Source of the DNA: Ancistrus triradiatus
Taxonomy: Eukaryota; Chordata; Actinopteri; Siluriformes; Loricariidae
DNA length: 64,000 nt
Assembly (NCBI GenBank): GCA_025084515.1
Contig: JAJAGP010000768.1
Coordinates: forward strand, 1 to 64,000
Reading direction: 5' to 3'
In this document: positions 51,535-62,682 of the stretch, piece by piece
How the letters are laid out: each line of letters opens with the position of its first letter
How positions within the stretch are numbered: the stretch's first letter is position 1
Position numbers and translations under genes: made by a program
Notes under the pieces: generated by a model
What the model was told of the DNA's origin: nothing
Seen by the model: only the letters and a program-made list of their open reading frames with translations
Database searches by the model: none

Positions 51535-52590
51535 TGTACGACGGCTGACCCTTTTTGCTGGACCAGTCTACCAAATTCCCTAACAGGGTACGAGAAGCAT
51601 GAACCACAAAAGTATGGCGTACAAAGCTAACGAGCATAGTGAGAGCCGAGAGTAAGCTGACGTCGCCTGCTAGTGTTGGGAACGTGTGTCCTAATAGTTC
51701 CAGTTCACTGAAAAGTGTAAATATTGCTCTTGGTGTAGATATGGGCATTTTCAAACAAGTAGCTATTTTAGCAGTAAATACCTGACAAAAAGACAGTAAG
51801 ACATGATGAAAAGTATGTTACTGAATTATTTAAAAGCAATAAATGCACAATGTTAAAATATTAACATACATTCATATGGCAATGTGTTGGTTTATTTATT
51901 TATTTATTTATATTAAGGTGATGCAATTTATGTGATTATCACATACACACTGCTCTGGGAACAGCCAGGAAGCTACATCATTCTACATGGCTCCCTTCTG
52001 ACCCTTTTCTCTTTTCACAGAAGGCTGCTTATTGTATTTAAACCCTCCTACCTGTTAATTTCCTTGTTGAGTCTTGTCATCGCAATTGCTTTGTCAGCTG
52101 GCTCCTGTTCCTGATTCCTGTTCTTCCTGTTGCTTTTGTGTTACAGTTTGTCTGCCCCAGGAAAAGACTCACAACTGTATGTATAAGTTTCAAAGTTCTA
52201 CTGTTGTTGTGTCACGGAATTAAGTTATACGATTTTTTTAAAGCAAGAATGTAGTTGACTTCAACTATGCGGTCTGTTTATCAAGATATTTGATCATTAT
52301 TTATTATTATATTTATTATTCATTCTACCTGTATTCTAAATATGAATTGTCTGATATGAACTGTAGAAATCCGGAATTTAACTTCCTTTTAAAATTCGAA
52401 GTTTGGTTCTTGCTTATTATTGGGAAGGTTTCTGATTTATGCATAAATTAGGTCAGTTTATTATATGCATTGTTACACATAGATTAAACTATTCAATGCT
52501 ACGTAAAAGATCTGAATACTTCTTCCACCACTGATAGACTTAATACAATATTAAATTGTCTTTGGTTTTATGTAGTGTACATAGTAAACT
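51535..52590. other. No recognised gene
   Basis: The first 170 bp continue the GC-richer segment interrupted by the hAT. A (TTTA)n tract is at 51893-51914. A pyrimidine-rich part at 51950-52175, with 'attgtatttaaaccctcct', has the look of an LTR, but no end could be fixed. Confidence 0.4.
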
Positions 52591-52599
52591 ACGTCAAGT

Positions 52600-52800
52600 C
52601 TACATAGCCAAGTATGCTGCTGTTCCAATTGGAGAATGACCATACAGCATCTTCCCATGTTCATAAACCAGAATGCCCGGACTAAACCCATGTGGACATG
52701 GGGAGGACTTGCAGACTCCACACAGAAAGGACCCAGGCTGTTCCACCCTGAGATTGAACCCAAGACTTTCTTGCTGTGAGTCGGCAGTGCTACCTTGATC
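52600..52800 (-). mobile_element. tRNA-derived SINE relic
   Basis: On the minus strand it reads 'GGTAGCACTGCCGACTCACA', then 'TTGGGTTCAATCTCAGGGTG' with a B-box-like GGTTCAATCTC. It continues with 'TTTCTGTGTGGAGTCTGCAA' and 'CCCCATGTCCACATGGGTTT', a tail common in teleost SINEs. The A-box half is partly lost. It is inactive. Confidence 0.65.
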
Positions 52801-53355
52801 TGATGAGTCTGATTTCTGCTACAACATTCAGAAGGTAGGGTCAGAATTAGGCATAAAGATGATGAAAGCATGGATGCATCCTGTCTTGTATCAATGGTTC
52901 ACTCTCCTGGGGGTGGTTAATGGTGTGGGGGATATGTTTTGACACATGTTGCGCCCCTTAATACCATTTGAGCATCCTTTAAATGCCATGGTTCACCGGA
53001 GTATTTGCTCCTGATCATGTCCACCACAATGTATACATCTTCTGATAGCTACTTTAAAAAGGTCACGCCATGTCACAAAGGTCAATGTCAAAATGATTCC
53101 TTGAACATAACACTTCACTCAAATGGCCTCCACATCACCAGATCTCAAACTAATAGAGCACCTTTGGGATGGGGTTTCGCATCATGGACATGCAGCTGAC
53201 ACATCTGCAGAACCTGCATGATGTTATCATGTCAGTACAGACCAAATTCTCCTTGACTCTATGCCACAAAGAGTTACGGCAGTTCCGAAGACAAAATGGG
53301 GTCCAACCCAGTACTACCAAGGTGTACCTAATAATGTGGCCAGTGAGCATATATG
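52800..53355 (+). pseudogene. Tc1-like element, family f, C-terminal relic
   Basis: A plus-strand reading includes a 'DESDFCYN'-like first catalytic block at about 52805, and 'SPDLKLIEHLWDGV' near 53135-53175 (third acid Glu present). The terminal 'gtacctaataatgtggccag' and 'tgagcatat' come at 53325-53350. The second Asp is not recognisable and there are many stops. Confidence 0.7.
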
Positions 53356-53924
53356 ACTAGATAAACTTATTCATTTCCATTGAGTTTTACATGTCTTTAA
53401 AAACAAAAACAGACACACAGCAAAAATTTGTTTAACTTTTACCACATATTACATAAAATAATTTCTTTTCATGAATGTGTGCAAGTATACTTCTGTGAAA
53501 TGCTCTATTGCATCAGCCCCTGGCAGTTGCTGTTGTGCAGCGCAGTACACACATGAAGGTACTGACTGAGAAGCAGATGTTTTGTTAACCAGTGGTTGTT
53601 TACATAATTTGCCAGTAGAGTGCAAGAATGCAGGAGATAAAAGAAGAGTCAATGTAATGCAAAGACGAACACAGTGTTAAGGGTAAGTCAACTCCAAATC
53701 CCAGGTATTTTAGACAATTTAGATATCCTGGCTGGTCACATGTTTTTAGGTCACAAAAAGGAAGTAGAGGATGTTTAGTCACCCTAAATAAATAGTTATT
53801 TATTAGTGGTTTAAATCATAACTATAAAAGAGCTAGCAGAAACGTGTCACTCACAAACACAGTAAGAGGCATTTACTTGATGTACACACAATCTGAAACT
53901 CCTATATTTTGATGACACCATTGA
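53356..53924. other. No recognised feature
   Basis: Unassigned DNA. Confidence 0.45.
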
Positions 53925-54105
53925 AAGTACAATAGTACATTAAATAATTTAGCAGACACTCTTATCCTGAGTGTCCTACAATTAATACAAACTTTCAGTT
54001 CTAGATTAAGGGTCCTGCTCATGGACCCAACAGTGGCAGCCTTGGATTTGAACCTGAGACCTTTGGTCCACAGGCCAATTCCTTAACCACCAAGCCACCC
54101 CAGTC
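53925..54105 (-). mobile_element. tRNA-derived SINE (copy 1)
   Basis: The minus strand has an A-box 'TGGCTTGGTGG' (10 of 11 to TRGCNNAGYGG) and, about 45 nt on, a perfect B-box 'GGTTCAAATCC'. A SINE-specific tail ends with 'GATAAGAGTGTCTGCTAAAT', found in many teleost SINEs (V-SINE type, from memory). Confidence 0.85.
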
Positions 54106-54194
54106 CCAAACATACATATGTAACCATTGTCAGATTTGGTGATTTGTAGACCCTTCTTGCAGAACTATGGCATTACAAGCAACTTAAGTTAATC

Positions 54195-54385
54195 CATTTA
54201 CATCAAGTCATTTAGCAGATGCTCTTATCCAGAGTGACTTAAAACACATATAATCGTACAAATCCAAGCAGTTGTGGACTACGGACTTTCCTCAAGGTTC
54301 CAACAGTGGCAGCATGGCAATGCTGGGATTTGAACCCTCCACCTTCTGGTCCATAGTCCAGTCCCTTACTCATTGCACCACCACA
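54195..54385 (-). mobile_element. tRNA-derived SINE (copy 2)
   Basis: Same family and same orientation as copy 1, about 270 bp further on. The minus strand has 'GGTGGTGCAATGAGTAAGG' (A-box region), a perfect B box within 'GGGTTCAAATCCCAG', and the tail 'GATAAGAGCATCTGCTAAAT'. It differs from copy 1 in many positions, so it is not a recent duplicate. Confidence 0.85.
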
Positions 54386-54839
54386 GAACAGGTTTCCCAT
54401 AAGACGTAAGCAGTCTTCACCAAATCTGCACCAGTGTGACTATCAGTCAGAACCATCTAAGGGCCCAGCAAATTACCTCTTTAGCAGGGAAAACAAGACA
54501 CAGATGAGATTGTTTAGTTGGTGTAGAATATCATTATCCATGCTTTATGCAAGTTACACATTTTCCCAACTGTTATAGGTTAAGAAACTCCTATGTCAGA
54601 CATGTCTTACGTATAATAAATGTGGTGAGCAATCAAATAAAGTTAAATTATTGTGCCATTTTGGCATGCTCCTTCTACCAACAATTCAACACATCCCAAC
54701 AAACAACTGTAGAACATACTGTGAACTCACACAATTATACACACATCATTAAAATCTACTATTTACAATTGACAGGTGCAGGGGGAGAGAAAAGGAGAAA
54801 TGCACTCCAAGGGGGTATCGCATTAGTTTTGCACAATAT
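54386..54839. other. No recognised feature
   Basis: An open frame at 54547-54852 has no recognisable motif. Confidence 0.45.
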
Positions 54840-55400
54840 TCACAACACGTAATAATTGAGAATACATAGTCTAATTACAAAATGACAGTATAGTATAAAG
54901 TGTAGGGGTTTAAAATGACACAGTGCACCAACGATATATAGGTATGTGAACAAAATAGTCATTGCTAAGAATCCAGTTTGCCTGTGGGAAGAAGCTGTTC
55001 TTAAGGCAGGCAATGAGGTGTGTGCCATGAACCTGCGGAAACATGGGAAGAGGGGCAAACAGGGTGCGAGCTGAGTGCAGGATGCCCATGATGATGGACT
55101 GTGCCCTCATCCCTCATCTCTTTTTGTTCAGAATCTGCAGAACTTGTGGGAGGTCAGCACCAGTGATTATTGATGTATTGAGAAGCCTGTTGTCTTGAGC
55201 TGTCAAGTTGCCAGGCTGCAGCCTATGACAGAGATTGCATAATTGTCCAGATTATCAGAAAGAGTTTCAAAGATAGTCCAATTTGTGGTATCAAAGAATT
55301 CCTGGAGCTTCGACTCCTGATTCATATTCCAGCACTGAATTGTCCCATCACATTGTGAAGTTGTATAAAGAACTTCTATAGAGGAAGCAGAAGCCATGTT
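54840..55400 (-). pseudogene. CR1/L2/Rex-type LINE relic
   Basis: The minus strand at 55197-55397 reads 'QCWNMNQESKLQEFFDTTNW' and 'IFETLSDNLDNYAISV'. This resembles the LINE linker segment before the RT ('..LQDCFDTTDW..F'). At 54910-55110, 'ILHSARTLFAPLP' and 'LKNSFFPQANWI' recall the C-terminal 'SFFPQAIRLLN'. The RT between is missing. An initial WD40-like impression ('DGTIQCW') was rejected. Confidence 0.5.
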
Positions 55401-56019
55401 GAATTATCAGACTCGAGGTATAATAGTGGTCAGGGGTTTTCCTACTCTTGTGGGAAGGTTAACATGCTGGTAGAACGTAGGTAGTACAGACTTTAAGTTA
55501 CGGTTGGCATTAGGATAAGGATAGGCTTTGGGGTATATTTGTAATAATCCAAACTATAACCAATACACAAATGCTATACAGTATACTGTATAATTTACCC
55601 ACAACATGACTAGACTACTAATTGCACTGCAACATACAACATGTCAAAATTTAAAGGGAGATACCAAAGGAAAACCAAAACCAGGTTTTTAACTTGTCTT
55701 TTTAAAGACTTACAACTGCATCTGGCTGTGCTCTCTGCAAACACAAGTGAGAGGAAACTGGTTACCATCATCTGGGTCCCCACCTTGTGGACAATTGTGA
55801 ACTCAGTAGGTTGTAATACCAGTCAGCAGTTACTTATCAGTGCACTGCCATCCTTCGTGGTGGAGCCACTGTAGGCAAGAGTAAGAACTGAGGGTGAGTA
55901 CCACAGATCTGATAGGCAGACATCCATTTGGTGGTTTATTTCATACAGATTATTACAGTATAGGGCCACCATATAACTAATGTTGTACTTGAACTCTGCA
56001 CAGAATGTTTCAGATCACA
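55401..56019. other. No recognised feature
   Basis: Unassigned DNA with no supportable coding frame. Confidence 0.45.
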
Positions 56020-56368
56020 TACAGTGGTGCTTGAAAGTTTGTGAACCCTTTAGAATATTCAGTATTTCTACATAAATATGACCTAAAACATCATCAGATT
56101 TTCACACAAGTCTTAAAAGTAGATAAAGAGAACCCAGTTAAACAAATGAGACAAAAATATTAGACTTGGTCATTTATTTATTAAGGACGATGATCCAATA
56201 TTACATATTTGTGAGTGGCGAAAGTATGTGAACCACCCTGTGTAGCAATAACTGCAAGTAAACGTTTCCTGTAACTATTGATCAATCTGCCACACCGGGT
56301 CGGAGGAATGTTAGCCTATTCCTCCGTACAGCTTCAACTCTGAGATAAACATAATAAACATTAACTTA

Positions 56369-57955
56369 CAGTCGTATGAAAAAGTTTGGGCACCCCTGAT
56401 AATTTTCATGATTTTTCTTTATAAATCATTGGTTGTCCAGCTCAGCAATTTCAGGTAAATATATCATATAGCAGATAAACACCGTGATATTTGAGAAGTG
56501 AAATGAAATTAAGTTTATAGGTTTTTTACAGAAAGTGTTGCAGTAAATTATTCAAACAAAATTAGGCAGGTGCATAAATTTGGGCACCCTTGTCATTTAA
56601 ATACCTTTAGCACTAATTATTGGAACACAAAAAATTTGTTTTTGTGAGCTCATTGACCCTTGATCTACATACACAAGTGAATTCCAACTATGAGAAAGGG
56701 TTAAGGGGTGGCCAATTGGAAGTTTTTCTCCTCTTTGCATCTTCTCTGAAGAGTGGCAACCATGGGAGCCTCAAAACAACTCTCAAATGGCCTGAAACAA
56801 AGGTTTGTTCAACCATCATGGTTTTTCAGGGAAAGGGAAAAGCTCTCTCAGAGATTTCAGCTGTCAGTTTTCCACTGTGAGGAACATAGTGAGGCAATGG
56901 AGACCACAGGCACAGTTCTAGTTAAGGAACTCCCGAAGTGGCAGACCAAGAAAAAATCTCAGATAGGCCAGAGGCGAAGGATGGGTGAGTGAGAACAGTC
57001 ATAGTCAAGCCACAGACCACCTCCAAAGACCTACAACCTCATCTTGCTGCAGATGGTGTCAACTGTTCATCGTTCCAACTATATAGCGCACTTTGCACAA
57101 GGAGAGGCTGTATGGGAGAGTAATGCAAGAAGAAGCCCTTTTCTGCAGACACGCCACAAACAGAGTCACTTGAGGTGTGCTACAGCACATTTGGACAATC
57201 CAGCTTCATTTTGGAATAAAGTGCTGTGTACTGAATGAAACTAAAATTGAGTTATTTGGAACATAACAAGGAGTGGAAAAAGACACAGCATCCCAAGACA
57301 AACACTTGCTACCCACAGTAAAATTTGGTGGCGGTTCCATCATGCTGTGGGACTGTGTGGCCAGTGCAGGTACTAGGAATCTTGTTAAAGTTGAGGGTCG
57401 CATGGATTCCAGTTAATATCTCCAGATTCTTGAGAACAATGTTCAAGAATCAGTGACAAAGTTGCACCGAGGCCAACGACCTTAAACCCTGCTTAAAATC
57501 TAGTAAGGCATTCATGCAGAGGAACCAGTACAACGTTGTGGAATGGAAATCTCAGTCCCCAGACATGAATATTACTGAAAATGTGGGCTGTCCATGCTCG
57601 GAAACCATCAAACCTGACTGAACTGGAGATGTTTCTAAAGAAGAATGGTCCAAAGCACCTTCAACCAGAATCCAGACTGGAAGCTGTAGGAAGCGTTTAG
57701 CGGCTGTAACTTCTACAAAAGGAGGATCTACTAAATATTGATGTAATTTTTCTGTTGGGGTGCCCAAATTTTATGCACCTGCCTAATTTTGTTTGAATAA
57801 TTTACTGCACACTTTCTGTAAATCCTATAAACTTCATTTCACTTCTCAAATATCACTGTGTTCATCTGCTATATGATATATTTAACTCAAGTTGCTGATT
57901 TATAAACTAAAATCATGAAAATTATCAGGGGTGCCCAAACTTTTTCATACGACTG
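56369..57955 (+). mobile_element. Tc1-like element, family c, nested in copy C
   Basis: Terminal inverted repeats start 'CAGTCGTATGAAAAAGTTTG' and extend for about 200 bp. A TA lies on each side (56367-56368 and 57956-57957). The transposase is on the plus strand in fragments: 'MGASKQLSNGLKQRFVQPSW' (56753-56992), 'TTSKDLQPHLAADGVNCSS'-like sequence near 57010-57070, and 'SPDMNITENVGCP' near 57555-57595, close to the third acid. Frameshifts and stops are frequent. It inserted after copy C. Confidence 0.9.
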
Positions 57956-58181
57956 TAGTTCTTCTTTAACCATTCTTTGGTAGAACAACTTGTGTGCCGT
58001 TTTCTTGCTGCGTGACCCACCTTCTTTTGAGATACAGTTCATGGAAAGATGTCTTTACATTTTCCTTTAGAATTCTCTGATATAATTCAGAATTCATTGT
58101 TCCATCAATGATGGCAAGGCATCCTAGCCCAGATGAAGCAAAACAGGCCCAAACCATGATACTACCACCATCATAGTGTTT

Positions 58182-58906
58182 TGTTTCGTTTAGTGTGGCA
58201 TGTGGCTGTTGTGTTTGCTTTTCTTTACAGCGATCGATTGGACACCAAATCACCATGTCATTCATCTGCTCTCCAATCAGCTTCAGACTCCCTAACTTCC
58301 CACACCTGATCGCGATTCACGCCACTGATGACCGCTGCATTTATATGCCGGCTTCCCCTTCCAGAACTCACCAGATTGTCCGTTGACGCTGCCTGGTATA
58401 CGTTTTTGAGTTTTCATGTTAGGATTAGCCACACTAGCCTTTAGTTTAGCCTCGCCCTGTGTCATACTGTATCTTTCCTTAATTCTGTTTCTACAAGGCT
58501 CCCATGCCTATTTTTCTTTGTTCCTGTCCTCAGACCCTTTCTTGAGTACTTATTCTTAGCTCCTGGTACCCTGGTACATCCGGTCCATTCATCTTCTACA
58601 GCCTGTTGTTACCCTGGATATCCACCTCGCCCTTTGGATCGCTGCAGCAACTCTTCAGCTACTGCCGCACTCGCTCCCTGGTCCCCCTGATCTTCGCTCT
58701 GGTGCCTGCTCTCTGGACTCCTAGTTTTTAGTTTCTCCTTTTATATCCGACCTTGTTTTGCTAATCCTATTATTGGATATATATTCAGATTGGTGTCTGT
58801 TAAGACCTTACCATCTGTAGTAAACTCCCTAGTATTGTTACGTCGTTGTCTGTCTGTGTTCTGGCATTTCGGGTTCTCTAGCTTCGCTCGTTGGGCAACC
58901 GTAACA
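58182..58906 (+). mobile_element. Solo LTR, gypsy F-like (E), nested in copy C
   Basis: The 725-bp unit starts TGTTTCG and ends CCGTAACA, with GTTT on each side (58178-58181, 58907-58910). This is at the point where the Tc1 copy C reading 'ccatgtttcacagatgg' would be expected. It shares 'ggctcccatgcc' and a '..TTTCGGGTTCTCTAGC' type 3' end with the gypsy F LTR at 36079. A solo LTR forms by recombination between two LTRs. Confidence 0.85.
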
Positions 58907-59760
58907 GTTTCACAGATGGGATATGATTCTTATGATGGAATGCAGTGTTTTCTTTTCTCCAAACATAACGCTTTTCTTTTAAACCAAAAAATTCTATCTT
59001 GGTCTCATCCGTCCACAAAACATTCTTCCAATAGCCTTCTGGCTTGTCTGACATGATCTTTAACAAACTGTAGACGAGCAGCAATGTTCTTTTTGGAGAG
59101 CAGTGGCTTTCTCCTTGTAACCCTACCATGCACAACATTGTTGTTCAGTGTTCTTCTGATGGTGGACTCATGAACATTAACGTTAGCCAATGTGAGAAAG
59201 GCCTTCAGTTGCTTAGAAGTTACCGTGGGATCCTTTGTGATTTTGCCAACTATTACAAGCCTTGTTCTTGGAGTGATCTTTGCTGGTCGGCCACTACTGG
59301 GGAGGGTAACAAAGAGTCCAAACTCTTTAGAGATGGTATTGTAACCTTTCCCAGACTGATGAGCATCAACGACTCGTTTCCTCAGAAATCTCCTTTGTCC
59401 GTGCCATGATGCATTTCCACAAACGTGTTGTGAAGAGCAGACTTTGATAGATCCCTGTTCTTTAAATAAAACAGGGTTCCCACTCACACCAGATTGTCAT
59501 CCCATTAATTGAAAACACCTGACTCTAATTACACCTTCAACTTAACTGCTAATTCTAGAGGTTCACATACTTTTGGCACCAACCAATATGTAAAATTACA
59601 TAATTTTCCACTATAAAAAATGACCAAGTATAATATTTTTGTCTAATTTGTTTAACTGGGACCCATTTATCAACTTTTAGGAAAATCTGATGATGTTTTA
59701 GGTCAAATTTATGCAGAAATATAAAATTCTAAAGTGTTCACAAACTTTCAAGCACCACTG

Positions 59761-59842
59761 TACAACGCAGATGCTCCTTGTCTTACATTACCTGGGACAA
59801 AGGAGCCCATATACCTCTGTCTGACAAATCCATTTGCAAAGC

Positions 59843-59893
<51 letters not shown>

Positions 59894-60310
59894 TTGATGC
59901 AATAACAGACCTTCAGAAAAGTCCCATTCTCTTCCACAAAGGCTGGTTGGCACTGCTCAAACCACTGCACAGAATCTGATGCCCAGTATTCATACAGCAT
60001 TGATACAAAGTTCATACTGCTAATAATAATGTTTAAAAATGCATGACTAAATATCAAGGAATATGTAAATATTTTGAATAAATGTGGTTTCCCTGCAATG
60101 TGCCATATGTCTGATCAATTATATGTTTGTGACTGGTTAAGAAGTCATGACTTGCCTGAACTATTTCCACACTTTTTAGCAACTGTACTGCATCTGTAAT
60201 TGCTAGAAATAACATTTTTTACACATTTTTCACTGACAAAATAACAGAAACTCCAAACTTTTTACTCCAAACTTAATTAAAATGGAAGTCTAAGGTGGTT
60301 GTTGAATATT
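59761..60310. other. No recognised gene; contains (AG)n
   Basis: Apart from the AG microsatellite nothing is recognised. Confidence 0.45.
59846..59890. repeat. (AG)n microsatellite
   Basis: About 22 AG units. Confidence 0.95.
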
Positions 60311-60337
60311 GTTAATACATGACTGCACGGTGCTATT

Positions 60338-60363
60338 AATATTTGACTGCACAGTCAAATATT
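60338..60363. other. 26-bp perfect palindrome
   Basis: AATATTTGACTG (60338-60349) and CAGTCAAATATT (60352-60363) are separated by CA. It lies near the probable start of an LTR. Function is unknown. Confidence 0.85.
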
Positions 60364-60379
60364 GTCAAGATAATGCAAG

Positions 60380-60875
60380 CTCTCCAGCTTGCATCACTCT
60401 GCGTTACCTCCCTCTGCCTCTCTTTCCACAGCAGGTGGGGCTGTTGCCACCTGTTGCCTTTCTCTATAAATACCCCACTTCCTGTGCACTTCCTTGTCTG
60501 GTCTTGTCACTCCCATGCAGTTCTTGGCTCCGGTTGTTGCTCCTGTCTCCCTGTCTGCTTGGTCTCCTTTGTCCTCATTTGGTTAGTGTTTCTTTTGTTT
60601 GGTTTATGTAGGTTGCTTCAGTGTGTATTGTCTGATCTATGTTTTGCGTTGCATATCTGTTTAGCTCTGTTGTGTTGATTGTTTGTTTGTATATAGTAGA
60701 TTTCTGCCTGTTAGCACCTATTGTTAGCTTCTGTTGTGTTTAGCACCTGTCCTGTTCATAGTCTATCATTTAGTCTCTGTATATACACTGTATCTGTTTT
60801 ATCTCTATCCAACCTTGTGCATTGTAAATAAACCCCTACACTTGCACGTATATTCCTCCTTGTATATTTGTGACA
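60380..60875 (+). mobile_element. Probable solo LTR
   Basis: A TATA box (TATAAATA at about 60465), a following pyrimidine-rich body with 'cttgtctggtcttgtcactc', an AATAAA at about 60828 and an end 'ATATTTGTGACA' at 60875 are in the order of U3-R-U5. The start was not fixed and no target duplication was found. Frames inside are not coding. Confidence 0.6.
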
Positions 60876-60974
60876 AAAGACTAGACCGATTAATGGATGT
60901 AGCATGTCCCCAGTTTTGCACAGCATGTTGTCTGAGTCATCTGACAATGAATACTCTGTTATGTGGGATCTAGG

Positions 60975-61425
60975 ATCCCACAGGCTATTTACAACGGAAC
61001 CCAAATTGCAAGTCAACAGACGAGCCAGATACAACGACGAAAGAGAAAAGAGAGGTTTATTAATAAACCAGAATGGAATGTGTATGTGTAAATGCAGTCT
61101 GACGCTGGCATGGGATGTCGAGTCCAGAAGGATGGCAATGGAGGTGTGGCGAATGACAGAAACCGTAGCAGAGATGCGGCGGCAGTGTGGTGCTTGCTTT
61201 CGAGGAAACCAGGCCTTAGCAAGTAGGGGAGGAACCAGGGTGCAGCTCATGGCAGCAGACGAGAACCAGGCTGGAAGGAGAGACACTGGCTGTCAGTACC
61301 ACTGGAAAATTACACTTCGTGATAGCCGAAAAAACAACAGTACTATTACAGACTTATAACCTAGGATATACTAGAAAACATCTGGAAGTAGTGCAATGCT
61401 ACGGCTAGGCTAGGCGAGGAATAGA
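60975..61425 (-). mobile_element. 3' LTR of gypsy element M
   Basis: Matches 62683-63010 as a direct repeat of about 340 bp ('gaatgtgtatgtgtaaatgc', 'gaaccaggctggaaggagag', 'agccgaaaaaacaac'). On the minus strand it has an AATAAA at about 61063, then a U5 with 'CTTGCAATTTGGGTTCC', as in gypsy LTRs. U3 sequence is cut off or diverged beyond 61425. Confidence 0.75.
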
Positions 61426-61489
61426 CAGGCTTAACCTGGGAGTCATGAAAAACAGGGTGAATACGTAAACTTTTAGGTAATTTAACTTT

Positions 61490-62682
61490 AACTAAATACA
61501 TGACAGATTGATTACCTTAGCAAAAGGCCTGATGAACCGTGGTGCCAACTTCCTGGACTCAACATGGAGCGGGATGTTGCGTGCCGAGAACCAGACGTGT
61601 TGACTGGGGATGAACGAAGGTGCTGGTCTCCGGCGATGGTTGGCTGAACGCTGGGCAGCACCACGGGCCTTGACGAGGGCCATCCTGGTGGTTTTCCAGG
61701 CCCTACGGCAGGGGCAGAGGTGTTGTTCAACGGATGGTACCGCTACTTCGGACTCCAGGTCTGGAAACAGAGGCAGGAGGTAGCCCAAGGAGGCCTCAAA
61801 GGGAGAAAGGCCCATGGCAGAGTTGGTGAGGGTGTTATGTGCGTACTCTGCCCAGGCCAGCTGAGTGCACCAATAGGAGGGATCCTTGGCAGACAGACAC
61901 CTCAGAGTGGCCTCAATTTCCTGGTTGGCCCGCTCAGCTTGCCCATTGAACTACGGGTGGAACCCGGACGTCAGGCTGCCTTTGGCTCCTGCCTTTGGCT
62001 CCAGACTTGTGACATGAATTGTGGACCCCAGTCTGACACGATGTCCAAGGGGTCGATAAGGATATTGGCCATCTCGGATGCCATGGGGGTCTGCATGGTC
62101 TTCGAGCTGAGAAGTGCGAGAAGCTTCCTTGGATACCGGGACGGCCGAGAGAAAACAGTTCCAGTGGCAGAAATCACTCCAGCCCGTGATGCTACCCATC
62201 CTTCAAGCTGATGGTAGGGCTGTGGCAGGTTAGCCAAGGGTGTCCAAGGACTAGGGGAGTCTTTGGTGAGCGTATCACCGCCAGAGAGATGATCTCCTGA
62301 TGGTTCCCCGAGAGGATTAGAGTGTGCGGGAGTGTGCGGTGGGGGATATCTGCCAGGAGGCGACCGTCCAGGGTGTAAGCCCATTTGGGAGAATCCAAGG
62401 CCTCTATTTGGGTGCCAAGCTGGGCCACGGGGTCCTGGTCGATGAGATTTTCCTCTGATCCGGAGTTAATCAGAGCGTTGACCTGGTGCAAGGACCAAGG
62501 TAGGTACAGGGTGGCTGGCAACGTAGGGAAGACCCAGTGGTAGAGCTCGCCAGGACCCCCAGACTCACTGACAAACATCCCCTTTTGGGGGGAGCAAACA
62601 GGAGGTGATGTTATGGCCTGGCTTTCCACAGTAAAGCCAAAGCCTGTTCCCTCTACACCGGGACTGTTCCTCCTTGCTCAGG
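61490..62682 (-). pseudogene. Ty3/gypsy gag-pol remnant (element M), RT deleted
   Basis: On the minus strand, in order: a zinc knuckle remnant 'LWLYCGKPGHNITSC' near 62595-62640, with the first Cys replaced by Trp; a protease 'ALINSGSEENLIDQ' near 62440-62475, with the catalytic Asp replaced by Asn; then '[12 protein letters not shown]' (to 62192). Sequence then moves directly into integrase 'DIVSDWGPQF' (second catalytic Asp region, about 62010-62050). The integrase C-terminus follows: 'MGLSPFEASLGYLLPLFPDL', 'CRRAWK', and 'QHVWFSARNIPLHVESRKLA' then 'PRFIRPF' (61492-61815). RT and RNase H are missing, as is most of gag. Frames change several times. Confidence 0.88.

Larger units (their letters stand above)
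56022..59760 (-). mobile_element. Tc1/mariner element, family a (copy C), with two nested insertions
   Basis: The ends 'CAGTGGTGCTTGAAAG' (56022) and 'CAAGCACCACTG' (59760) are each flanked by TA. Removing a second Tc1 (56369-57955) and a solo LTR (58182-58906) leaves about 1.4 kb, near full length. The transposase is on the minus strand: N-terminal part 59005-59487 has 'KGYNTISKEFGL', 'RVTSKQLKAFLTL'-type sequence ('TVTSKQLKAFL') and 'KNIAARLQFVKDH'. The first catalytic block 'VLWTDETKIEFFG' is near 59020. A part with 'GGSIMVWACFASS' is at 57966-58265. A deletion removes part of the second helix-turn-helix. Confidence 0.9.

Noticed and set aside
55197..55397. WD40-like 'DGTIQCWNMN' peptide as host exon
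   Set aside because: The following residues match a LINE linker ('LQEFFDTTNW') and no further WD repeats exist.
60309..60678. Leucine-rich open frames of 100-111 codons
   Set aside because: They fall in a probable LTR with TATA and AATAAA and show only compositional hydrophobicity.
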